8,734 nucleotides of DNA from JAZDGX01 sp043806645 (lineage in GTDB: Bacteria > Eisenbacteria > RBG-16-71-46 > CAIMUX01 > WJJG01): positions 1 to 8,734 of the forward strand of contig JAZDGX010000034.1 of NCBI GenBank assembly GCA_043806645.1. Direction: 5' to 3'. The position numbers and the translations under genes were made by a program. The notes beneath the pieces were generated by a model, which did not search any database, was not told where the DNA came from, and worked only from the letters and a program-made list of their open reading frames with translations. Numbering within the stretch: position 1 is the stretch's first letter; each line of letters opens with the position of its first letter. Below are positions 1 to 8,594 of this stretch, in pieces.

Positions 1-719
1 ACCTTCAGGCGTTTCAGAACGTCCTTCTTGCGCTGCACCGAGGTCTCCACGCGGGCCCGCCCGCGCAGCGATTCGGCCAGCTCCTCGAGCGCGATGCGCC
101 GCAGCAGCTCGCGGATCGCCTCGGCGCCCATCTTGGCTTCGAAGTGGTAGGAGCCGTCCTCGAGCAGCTCGTGATACTGCTCCTCGGTGATCAGCTCCTT
201 CTCCTTGTAGGGCGTGTTGCCCGGATTGATCATCACGTAGGATTCGTAGTAGAGAATGCGCTCGAGCTGGCGCACGGGCATGTCGAGCAGGTGCCCGATG
301 CGGCTGGGCACCCCCTTGAAGTACCAGATGTGCGAGACCGGCACGGCCAGGTCGATGTGGGCCATGCGGTCGCGCCGCACGCTGGAGCGGGTCACCTCGA
401 CGCCGCACTTGTCGCAGATCACACCGCGATAGCGGATCATCTTGTAGCGCCCGCACGCGCACTGCCAGTCCTTGACCGGCCCGAAGATGCGCTCGCAGAA
501 CAGGCCGTCGCGCTCGGGACGGAAGGTCCTATAGTTGATCGTCTCCGGCTTGGTCACCACGCCGTGGCTCCAGCTGCGGATCGTCTCCGGAGAGGCGAGC
601 CCGATGCGGATGAGCCCGAAGTCGAACTTGCGCCGCGCTTCGCGCTCGCGTTCGCGCGCCATCGGGATCGGCATGCCGATCAAGGGACCGGAGATCCGGA
701 ATTCGGTCGTCTCTGCCAT
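1..719 (-). CDS. rpoC: RNA polymerase beta' subunit, N-terminal 239 codons (partial)
   Basis: This is the start of the beta' subunit, which with beta forms the catalytic cleft of RNA polymerase. The frame is open to the window edge. Residues 57-72 carry the family motif KPETINYRTFRPERDG, followed by GLFCERIFGPVKDW. A four-cysteine zinc site follows at Cys87, Cys89, Cys102 and Cys105 (CACG...CDKCGVEV). Residues after that match the clamp region (SHIWYFKGVPSRIG, AKMGAEAI). The catalytic NADFDGD motif lies beyond the window. The chosen ATG at 719 has a good ribosome binding site, GGGAGGA, about 9 nt upstream. This start gives roughly 17 more residues before the conserved LASPETIRSW block than E. 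coli has; internal Met16 and Met20 lack a comparable site. The gene lies 48 nt after rpoB, as usual for an rpoBC transcript. Identity is certain; only the exact start is open. Confidence 0.97.
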   Translation of the reverse strand, partial: MAETTEFRISGPLIGMPIPMAREREREARRKFDFGLIRIGLASPETIRSWSHGVVTKPETINYRTFRPERDGLFCERIFGPVKDWQCACGRYKMIRYRGVICDKCGVEVTRSSVRRDRMAHIDLAVPVSHIWYFKGVPSRIGHLLDMPVRQLERILYYESYVMINPGNTPYKEKELITEEQYHELLEDGSYHFEAKMGAEAIRELLRRIALEELAESLRGRARVETSVQRKKDVLKRLK

Positions 720-767
720 GTCCGGTATTCCTCCCGTTTGCCGCGGGCGGTTCATTCCCACGAGCCG

Positions 768-4634
<3,867 letters not shown>

Positions 4635-4686
4635 CGTTTCACCTTCCTGCTCAAATGTGAGCTGCTCGAGGTACCTAGAGACAGAC

Positions 4687-4733
4687 CGGCCGCGGAAAAC
4701 GGGCCGACGCGGCCGGACCTCGGTCCGGCCGCG
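4687..4733 (-). terminator. Candidate attenuator hairpin upstream of rpoB
   Basis: Positions 4708-4719 and 4722-4733 form a perfect 12-bp inverted repeat around a 2-nt centre (arm CGCGGCCGGACC on the transcribed strand). A run of four T residues follows about 9 nt after the 3' arm, too short and too far for a strong intrinsic terminator. Nine bases of the 3' arm (CCGGCCGCG) can pair instead with CGCGGCCGG at 4687-4695, placing the T run in the loop. Two mutually exclusive hairpins 74-99 nt before the rpoB start look like a partial terminator or attenuator. Function is inferred. Confidence 0.4.
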
Positions 4734-4903
4734 CGAGCGCTCAGTCGTGGAGGGAACGCTTCCCTGCGGCCATGAGCCACCGCACCGCGCGCACCGGCGA
4801 CGGGCCGCGAAGACAAGCCCCAGCGGGCCCGCCGCTTCGCGGCCGCGGGGTCATGCGTGGTACGATCGCTTCAACCGGCTTGCGCATGGTTGAGGGCGCT
4901 TTT

Positions 4904-4934
4904 CCGGCCGCCGCGGCCGGGAGAGCCTCCCGGC
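4904..4934 (-). other. Overlapping inverted repeats after rplL stop
   Basis: An 8-bp perfect stem with a 3-nt loop (4916-4923 with 4927-4934, arm GCCGGGAG) begins 15 nt after the rplL stop codon. A second perfect 7-bp stem (4904-4910 with 4914-4920) shares bases 4916-4920, so only one can form at a time. On the mRNA strand they are followed by A residues rather than U, so this is not a normal intrinsic terminator. Confidence 0.45.
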
Positions 4935-4949
4935 ACGGCCGCCCGCAAG

Positions 4950-5336
4950 CTACTTGATCTCGACCGATGCTCCAACCTCTTCGAGCCGGGCCTTCAGCTG
5001 GTCGGCCTCCTCGCGGGTGACCTTTTCCTTGACCGGCTTGGGTGCCCCATCGACCAGATCCTTGGCCTCTTTCAGGCCCAGAGCGGTGATTTCGCGCACG
5101 ATGCGGATCACCTGGATCTTCTGCTGGCCGACACCCGTCAGGACCACGTCGAACTCGGTTTGAACCGCCTCTTCCGCGGCGGCCGCCGCCGGCGCCGCCA
5201 TGGCCGCCATCATCGGCGCAGCCGCGGTCACACCGAACTCCTCCTCGATCGCCTTGACCAACTGGGACACTTCGAGCATGGAAGCCTGCCGGACCCAGTT
5301 GAGGACGTCCTCTCTCGAGATCGTCATCTCCGCCAT
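4950..5336 (-). CDS. rplL: 50S ribosomal protein L7/L12
   Basis: A 128-residue L7/L12, the multicopy stalk protein that recruits translation factors such as EF-Tu and EF-G to the ribosome. The N-terminal dimerisation domain occupies about residues 5-37. An alanine-rich flexible hinge follows at 38-56. The C-terminal factor-binding domain starts at TEFDVVLTG (60) and contains the family signature GLKEAKDLVDGAPK at 87-100, ending EVGASVEIK. The start ATG at 5336 is preceded by a strong GGGGAGG 8 nt upstream. A second in-frame ATG (Met4) sits too far from that site to be preferred. The gene follows rplJ after 197 nt, the usual rplJ-rplL pairing, which lets L12 be made in excess over L10. Length and all core residues are normal. 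Confidence 0.98.
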   Translation of the reverse strand: MAEMTISREDVLNWVRQASMLEVSQLVKAIEEEFGVTAAAPMMAAMAAPAAAAAEEAVQTEFDVVLTGVGQQKIQVIRIVREITALGLKEAKDLVDGAPKPVKEKVTREEADQLKARLEEVGASVEIK

Positions 5337-5478
5337 CTCTGCAACCTCCCCTACCTCACGTCATGAGCGGCACCGCGCCCTATCGCCCGACCGCGACATC
5401 TCGTCGCCGCGATCGCCGCGCGCTGCCTAGGCCGTTCTTGCTCCACTCTGAATCGCTGCGTTCACCCGTCGCGTGTCA

Positions 5479-5525
5479 GGATGGGAGAAGCCCCCGGAGT
5501 GCGAGACGTACTCCGGGCACCATCC
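5479..5525 (-). other. Two-tier hairpin between rplJ and rplL
   Basis: An inner 8-bp perfect stem (5493-5500 with 5510-5517, arm CCCGGAGT, 9-nt loop) is enclosed by an outer 6-bp stem (5479-5484 with 5520-5525, GGATGG/CCATCC). The structure begins 8 nt after the rplJ stop. No U-tract follows on the mRNA strand. It could be an attenuator, a processing site or a barrier to exonucleases separating rplJ from rplL messages; the sequence alone does not decide. Confidence 0.45.
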
Positions 5526-5533
5526 CGGCCGGC

Positions 5534-6091
5534 TCAGGCAGCCTTGCCTTTCCCCTTGGCGACCTGTTCGAGCACGCATGCCAAGTCGCGGACCGGCGCC
5601 ACGAGCACCGAGGCAAAACCGGTCAGCGTCCCCTGCATCGCGCGCAGCAGGTTGCCCAGCAGGACTTCCCGGGACGGCAGGTTCGCCAGCTCGGTGACCT
5701 CCCCCTCGGAATAGGCCCGCCCATCGACCACCGCGCCCTTCAGACGGGGCGTCTTGAACTGCTTCAGAAACTCGGTCAGCACACGCGCCGGGGCGATCTC
5801 ATCCACCGTGCTCGTTGCGATCGCCGTCGGGCCGTGCAGCTCGGGCAGGGTAATCTCCCGGCCCGCTTCCGCCGCCGCCCGCCGCAGCATCGTGTTCTTG
5901 ACGACCTCGAATTGCACATTCGCATCGCGGCAGCGCTTGCGCAGCTCCGAGATCACCTCGACGGTCATGCCCTGGAAGTCCGCCAGATAAACCGATTTCG
6001 CGCCGCCCAGGATCTCCTGGATTCGGGCGATCTGCTGGACCTTCTCGGGCCTGATCTTCTGGGATCCCTTGTGTTCGGTCGATTGCTTCAT
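5534..6091 (-). CDS. rplJ: 50S ribosomal protein L10
   Basis: A 185-residue L10, which anchors the L12 dimers to 23S rRNA at the base of the ribosomal stalk. The rRNA-binding N-terminal domain shows the family pattern YLADFQGMTVEVISELRK at about 35-52, then FEVVKNTMLRRA at 61-72 and HGPTAIA at 86-92. LANLPSREVLLGNLLRAMQ at 135-153 is also characteristic. The C-terminal helix (about 155-180) should bind L12 dimers and ends in a Lys-rich tail; the protein is about 20 residues longer than E. coli L10, at both ends. The ATG at 6091 has only a weak binding site (AAAGG, about 11 nt away). It overlaps in ATGA form with a short upstream open frame, so translational coupling is possible. In many bacteria L10 with L12 represses its own message, but I did not recognise that leader fold here. 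Confidence 0.97.
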   Translation of the reverse strand: MKQSTEHKGSQKIRPEKVQQIARIQEILGGAKSVYLADFQGMTVEVISELRKRCRDANVQFEVVKNTMLRRAAAEAGREITLPELHGPTAIATSTVDEIAPARVLTEFLKQFKTPRLKGAVVDGRAYSEGEVTELANLPSREVLLGNLLRAMQGTLTGFASVLVAPVRDLACVLEQVAKGKGKAA

Positions 6092-6147
6092 GGCTGGAGG
6101 CGCCTTTCTTCGCTTTCGTCCCTTCCCGTCCCGCTCATCCCCACCAT
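6088..6147 (-). other. Possible 19-codon leader ORF overlapping rplJ start
   Basis: An open frame on the transcribed strand runs ATG at 6147 to TGA at 6090-6088 and would encode MVGMSGTGRDESEERRLQP. Its TGA overlaps the rplJ ATG as ATGA, a common coupling arrangement. It is the same frame as rplA, which is open from the rplA stop codon to this point. The start codon directly abuts a hairpin and lacks a good ribosome binding site. The message here is strongly purine-rich. It could aid re-initiation onto rplJ, or be a chance open frame in GC-rich DNA. Confidence 0.2.
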
Positions 6148-6178
6148 CGCCGGGCCGTCCGCTCGCGGCGGGCCGGCG
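6148..6178 (-). other. Imperfect hairpin after rplA stop
   Basis: Ten-base arms at 6148-6157 and 6169-6178 pair with a single internal mismatch, and a further 4-bp CCGC/GCGG stem closes the loop. The structure starts 14 nt after the rplA stop codon. No U-tract follows; the mRNA downstream is purine-rich. It belongs to the series of post-stop hairpins in this operon. Confidence 0.4.
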
Positions 6179-6192
6179 CGGCGCTCGCGCGA

Positions 6193-6888
6193 TCAGACCT
6201 TCACGACCTCCGTCGGGTCGATCCGGATGCCGGGGCCCATCGTCGAAGCGAGGGTCACCGAACGCATGTAGGACCCCTTGGCGGCCGATGGACGGAGTCG
6301 CGCAACCTCGGTGAGAAACGCGCGGACGTTCTCCTCCAACTGGGGCACACCGAACGAGGCCTTGCCCACCGGCACGTGCAGATTGCCGCCCTTGTCGACG
6401 CGGAACTCGATCTTGCCCCCCTTGGCTTCGCGGACAGCCTTGGCCACATCGAAGGTGACCGTCCCCGCCTTCGGGTTGGGCATCAGGCCGCGCGGACCAA
6501 GCACGCGGCCGAGCTTGCCGACCTCGGACATCATGTCCGGGGTAGAGATTGCCCGTTCGAAATCGAGAAAGCCCTCGCGGACCTTCTCGACGATGTCCTC
6601 GGCCCCGGCGATATCGGCACCCGCCTCCTGGGCCTCCTTGATCTTCTCGCCCTTGGCGAACACCAGCACTCGCACGGATTTGCCTGTCCCGTTGGGCAGG
6701 ATGACCGTGCCACGCACCATCTGATCGGCATATTTGGGATCCACGCCCAGGCGTGCCGACACCTCAATCGTCTCATCGAATTTTGCGGTCGCGTTCTGTT
6801 TGACGAACTCGACCGCCGCTGTGAGCGATGGAGCGGTTAGTTTCTGCTTGGCCTCGTCCGCAGAGCGATACCGTTTGCCGTGTCTCAT
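6193..6888 (-). CDS. rplA: 50S ribosomal protein L1
   Basis: A 231-residue L1, which binds 23S rRNA at the mobile L1 stalk and helps move deacylated tRNA out of the E site. The start MRHGKRYRSA matches the usual family N-terminus. SARLGVDPKYADQMVRGTVILPNGTGK lies at 44-70. The L1 signature KLGRVLGPRGLMPNPKAGT is at 125-143, and the C-terminal part (FRVDKGGNLHVPVGKASF, SVTLASTMGPGIRID) is normal. The ATG at 6888 has GGAG 7 nt upstream. The reading frame stays open upstream to a TTG overlapping the rplK stop, which would add 39 residues; I reject that because the family N-terminus and ribosome binding site both point to 6888. The gene is 113 nt after rplK. L1 is a known autorepressor of rplKA in several bacteria; no certain L1 site was identified. 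Confidence 0.97.
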   Translation of the reverse strand: MRHGKRYRSADEAKQKLTAPSLTAAVEFVKQNATAKFDETIEVSARLGVDPKYADQMVRGTVILPNGTGKSVRVLVFAKGEKIKEAQEAGADIAGAEDIVEKVREGFLDFERAISTPDMMSEVGKLGRVLGPRGLMPNPKAGTVTFDVAKAVREAKGGKIEFRVDKGGNLHVPVGKASFGVPQLEENVRAFLTEVARLRPSAAKGSYMRSVTLASTMGPGIRIDPTEVVKV

Positions 6889-6930
6889 GACTTTACTCCG
6901 ACCCTTCTCCAGGGCCTCCCTCTGCAGACA

Positions 6931-6992
6931 TCCACCCGGGGGTTCGAGGTGGAATCCCATCCGGGCGTCGCGGGTCGCGGTCCGCACCCGCG
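6931..6992 (-). other. Hairpins in rplK-rplA gap
   Basis: The stronger hairpin pairs 6969-6975 with 6986-6992 (arm CGCGGGT, perfect), continuing as 6977-6979 with 6983-6985 past one bulged base and closing a 3-nt loop. It begins 9 nt after the rplK stop. A second, 6-bp stem pairs 6931-6936 with 6948-6953 (TCCACC/GGTGGA, 11-nt loop). There is no U-tract. An L1 binding site for autoregulation is possible here because the gap precedes rplA, but I cannot show the required internal-loop pattern. Confidence 0.4.
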
Positions 6993-7001
6993 CAGCGGAT
7001 T

Positions 7002-7427
7002 TCAATCAACGATATCGATGCCCATGCTGCGGGCCGTGCCCTCGACCATGCGCATGGCCGCCTCGACCGAGGCGGCGTTCAGGTCCGGGGCCTTCAATTC
7101 GGCGATCGTGCGCACCTGCGCGCGATTGACCGTGCCGACCTTGTTGCGGTTCGGCTCGCCCGAGCCTTTGGCCAGGCTGGCGGCCTTCTTCAGAAGCACC
7201 GCCGCCGGGGGCGTCTTGGTGATGAAGGTGAAACTGCGGTCCTTGAAGACCGTGATCACCACCGGGATGATCAGACCCGCTTCCTTCTGCGTGCGCGCAT
7301 TGAAGGACTTGCAGAATTCCATGATGTTGACCTGGTGCGATCCCAGGGCGGGACCGACCGGGGGCGCCGGGCTGGCATTGCCGGCGGGCAACTGCAACTT
7401 GATCGTCGCTACGACTTCCTTCGCCAT
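7002..7427 (-). CDS. rplK: 50S ribosomal protein L11
   Basis: A 141-residue L11, exactly the common family length. It forms the base of the GTPase-associated centre with 23S rRNA and contacts EF-G and the stringent factor. The N-terminal domain has IKLQLPAGNASPAPPVGPALG at 9-29, including the prolines that line the thiostrepton site, then VNIMEFCKSFNART at 33-46. The C-terminal rRNA-binding domain has GSGEPNRNKVGTVNRAQV at 88-105 and ends MVEGTARSMGIDIVD. A small difference from many homologues is Ser30-His31-Gln32 where Gln-His-Gly is common. The ATG at 7427 follows GGAGAG by about 8 nt, and that site touches the nusG stop codon 13 nt upstream, so the two genes are probably coupled. Confidence 0.98.
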   Translation of the reverse strand: MAKEVVATIKLQLPAGNASPAPPVGPALGSHQVNIMEFCKSFNARTQKEAGLIIPVVITVFKDRSFTFITKTPPAAVLLKKAASLAKGSGEPNRNKVGTVNRAQVRTIAELKAPDLNAASVEAAMRMVEGTARSMGIDIVD

Positions 7428-7440
7428 CTGCTGCTCTCCG

Positions 7441-8064
7441 TTAGATCGTCGTTACCTGCGCGATATCCAGCTCAACCGCCGTGGGGCGCCCGAAGATGGA
7501 CACCATCACGCGCAGCTTGCCTCGCTCCGGGTTGATCTCGTCCACCGTCCCGACGAAGTCAGCGAAGGGGCCGTCCACCACCTTGACGCTTTCGCCCACC
7601 TTGAAGGGGACTTCGGTCGTAACGGTGCCCTTCTCCTTGACCTCCTGCCCGCGGATGCGCCGCACCTCCGCCTCGGTCAGCGGAGCGGCGTTGCGGTCGC
7701 CGACAAAATGCGTCACCCCGGGGATGTTCTGCACCAGGGCGCGCGTCTCGTCGTTCATCACCATTTCGAGCAGCACGTAGCTGGGGAAGGTCTTGCGCTT
7801 GGTGATCCGCTTCTTGCCCGCCTTCATGACGGCATAGTCCTCGGTCACCACGAGGATTTCGCCGAAGCGGTCCTGCATGCGGTTGTATTGAATGGCTCTC
7901 TCGAGGTTGGCCTTGACCTTGTTCTCGTGTCCGGAATAGGTGTGCACCACATACCAGCGCCGGCGGGAAGCGGTTCCCGGCTCCTCGACGGGAGCGGTTT
8001 CCGTCAGCGCCGCGGGTTCCTGGTCGGCGGGCTCGCCCGGCCGTTCGATGGTGTCGGCGTCCAT
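7441..8064 (-). CDS. nusG: Transcription elongation/antitermination factor NusG
   Basis: A 207-residue NusG, which binds the RNA polymerase clamp through its N-terminal domain and Rho or ribosomal protein S10 through its C-terminal domain. The first 34 residues are an acidic, Pro/Glu/Ala-rich tail with no expected fold; E. coli NusG lacks it, though such tails occur in other phyla. The NGN domain starts at RRWYVVHTYSGHENKVKANLE (35-55) and includes KRKTFPSYVLLEM (89-101). The KOW domain covers 153-207, with VKVVDGPFADFVGTVDEINPERGKL and a normal C-terminus. The ATG at 8064 lies 2 nt after the secE stop, and its GGGGAG binding site lies inside the last secE codons, which implies tight secE-nusG coupling. 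Upstream alternatives would run into secE. Identity is certain. Confidence 0.98.
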   Translation of the reverse strand: MDADTIERPGEPADQEPAALTETAPVEEPGTASRRRWYVVHTYSGHENKVKANLERAIQYNRMQDRFGEILVVTEDYAVMKAGKKRITKRKTFPSYVLLEMVMNDETRALVQNIPGVTHFVGDRNAAPLTEAEVRRIRGQEVKEKGTVTTEVPFKVGESVKVVDGPFADFVGTVDEINPERGKLRVMVSIFGRPTAVELDIAQVTTI

Positions 8065-8066
8065 GA

Positions 8067-8267
8067 TCAGCTCCCCAGCCGGATCAACAGATTGAGAACG
8101 TTGTTGAGAATGAAGTCGATGATCGCGATGAACAGCGTGATGATCAGCACCGAGACGATCACGACCGTCGTCGACTCCCGCAGCTCGGAAAGCGGCGGCC
8201 AGGTGATCTTCTTCATCTCCGTCCGCACTTCACCGACGAAGACCTTGATCTTGTCCATTGCGCTCAT
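8067..8267 (-). CDS. secE: Preprotein translocase subunit SecE
   Basis: A 66-residue single-span SecE, the small essential subunit that clamps SecY in the inner-membrane protein translocation channel. The conserved amphipathic cytoplasmic helix and hinge are at about 8-31 (VFVGEVRTEMKKITWPPLSELRES region, with Glu17, Lys19, Trp23 and Pro24). One hydrophobic membrane segment follows at about 33-56. This is the short, one-helix form typical of most bacteria, not the three-helix form of E. coli and relatives. The ATG at 8267 has GGAG 7 nt upstream. A second ATG at 8258 (Met4) is also possible. The longer frame beginning with TTG at 8327 is rejected because its extra residues read through a hairpin and resemble no SecE. 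secE sits between rpmG and nusG, the classic order. Confidence 0.95.
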   Translation of the reverse strand: MSAMDKIKVFVGEVRTEMKKITWPPLSELRESTTVVIVSVLIITLFIAIIDFILNNVLNLLIRLGS

Positions 8268-8302
8268 GAAATCGCTCCGCGCCCGCGCGCCGGCGGGATC
8301 GG

Positions 8303-8325
8303 GCGCATCCGCAGCCCGGATGCGC
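8303..8325 (-). other. Perfect hairpin after rpmG stop
   Basis: A perfect 9-bp stem (8303-8311 with 8317-8325, arm GCGCATCCG) closes a 5-nt loop. It begins 11 nt after the rpmG stop codon and ends 35 nt before the secE start. No U-tract follows on the mRNA strand, so it is not a standard intrinsic terminator. Confidence 0.5.
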
Positions 8326-8336
8326 AAGCCCCGTGC

Positions 8337-8495
8337 CTAGCGCGTCTCCTTGTGAACCGTGTGCCGCCGGTCGAACGGGCAGTACTTGCGGTACTCGACC
8401 CGGTCGGGGTGCTTCCGCTTGTTCTTGGTCGTCGTGTAGTTGCGCCGTTTGCATTCGGCGCAGGCGAGAATGATGAGCTCTCTTTGCGCTGCCAC
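8337..8495 (-). CDS. rpmG: 50S ribosomal protein L33
   Basis: A 52-residue L33, a small protein of the 50S subunit near the E site. The translation shows LIILACAECKRRNYTTTKNKRK at 7-28, then the C-terminal block RKYCPFDRRHTVHKETR at 36-52. The start is GTG at 8495; an in-frame TGA only five codons upstream rules out a longer protein, and AGGA lies about 10 nt before the start. Three of the four zinc-binding cysteines of the metal-binding form are present (Cys12, Cys15, Cys39). The fourth position, usually the second Cys of CPxC, is Asp42, so the metal site is either three-Cys plus Asp or partly lost. It was found by reading the strand by eye, being short. The position between tuf and secE is the common one. 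Confidence 0.93.
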   Translation of the reverse strand: MAAQRELIILACAECKRRNYTTTKNKRKHPDRVEYRKYCPFDRRHTVHKETR

Positions 8496-8515
8496 GGTTC
8501 TGCCGTCCTCTCATC

Positions 8516-8538
8516 GCCCGGCCGCATGGGCACCGGGC
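8516..8538 (-). other. Short hairpin upstream of rpmG
   Basis: A perfect 6-bp stem (8516-8521 with 8533-8538, GCCCGG/CCGGGC) with an 11-nt loop lies just upstream of the rpmG ribosome binding site. In DNA this GC-rich it may be chance; it could also modulate access to the weak rpmG start. Confidence 0.25.
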
Positions 8539-8555
8539 AGGAAACAAGCGCCGGC

Positions 8556-8580
8556 GCCGGAGGCTCTGCGGCCGTCCGGC
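8556..8580 (-). other. Hairpin after tuf stop
   Basis: Stem 8556-8561 with 8575-8580 (GCCGGA/TCCGGC) continues as 8562-8564 with 8571-8573 past one bulged base, closing a 6-nt loop. It begins 14 nt after the tuf stop. No U-tract follows, so transcription may continue into rpmG. Confidence 0.4.
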
Positions 8581-8594
8581 GACGATCGATACGC

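Larger units (their letters stand above)
4635..4949 (-). promoter_or_regulatory. Structured rplL-rpoB intergenic region
   Basis: This 315-nt gap between rplL and rpoB holds no convincing gene. Read on the transcribed strand it contains several inverted repeats: two overlapping ones just after rplL (4904-4934), a short one at 4751-4765 (AGGGAA/TTCCCT, 3-nt loop), and a long one with an alternative partner at 4687-4733. The rpoB ribosome binding site lies at the end. In E. coli the gap between the same two genes is of similar size and carries a transcription attenuator and an RNase III processing site. The position and dense pairing suggest a similar job here, lowering polymerase output relative to ribosomal protein output. 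That role is inferred by analogy; no promoter with clear -35 and -10 boxes was seen. Confidence 0.5.

Noticed and set aside
4741..4887. A 48-codon minus-strand frame in the rplL-rpoB gap starting MRKPVEAIV
   Set aside because: It has no ribosome binding site, is Arg/Pro/Gly-rich as expected from random GC-rich sequence, and crosses several inverted repeats.
4850..4890. A promoter for rpoBC (TTGAAG-like box) in the gap
   Set aside because: No -10-like hexamer lies at suitable spacing, so the match is not convincing.
6889..7005. A 39-residue N-terminal extension of L1 from a TTG overlapping the rplK stop
   Set aside because: The family N-terminus matches MRHGKRYR at 6888, which also has a good ribosome binding site; the extension shows no L1 similarity and covers the gap hairpins.
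6880..8340. A 486-codon plus-strand frame opposite rplK, nusG and secE, and a similar one at 5363-6271 opposite rplJ
   Set aside because: Both are antisense to clearly real genes and are in register with nusG or rplJ codons, so they reflect codon bias, not coding.
8268..8594. A tRNA-Trp gene near rpmG, often present in this cluster
   Set aside because: Neither gap shows a T-loop (TTCRA) motif or a cloverleaf; the 8268-8336 gap is also too short for a tRNA.
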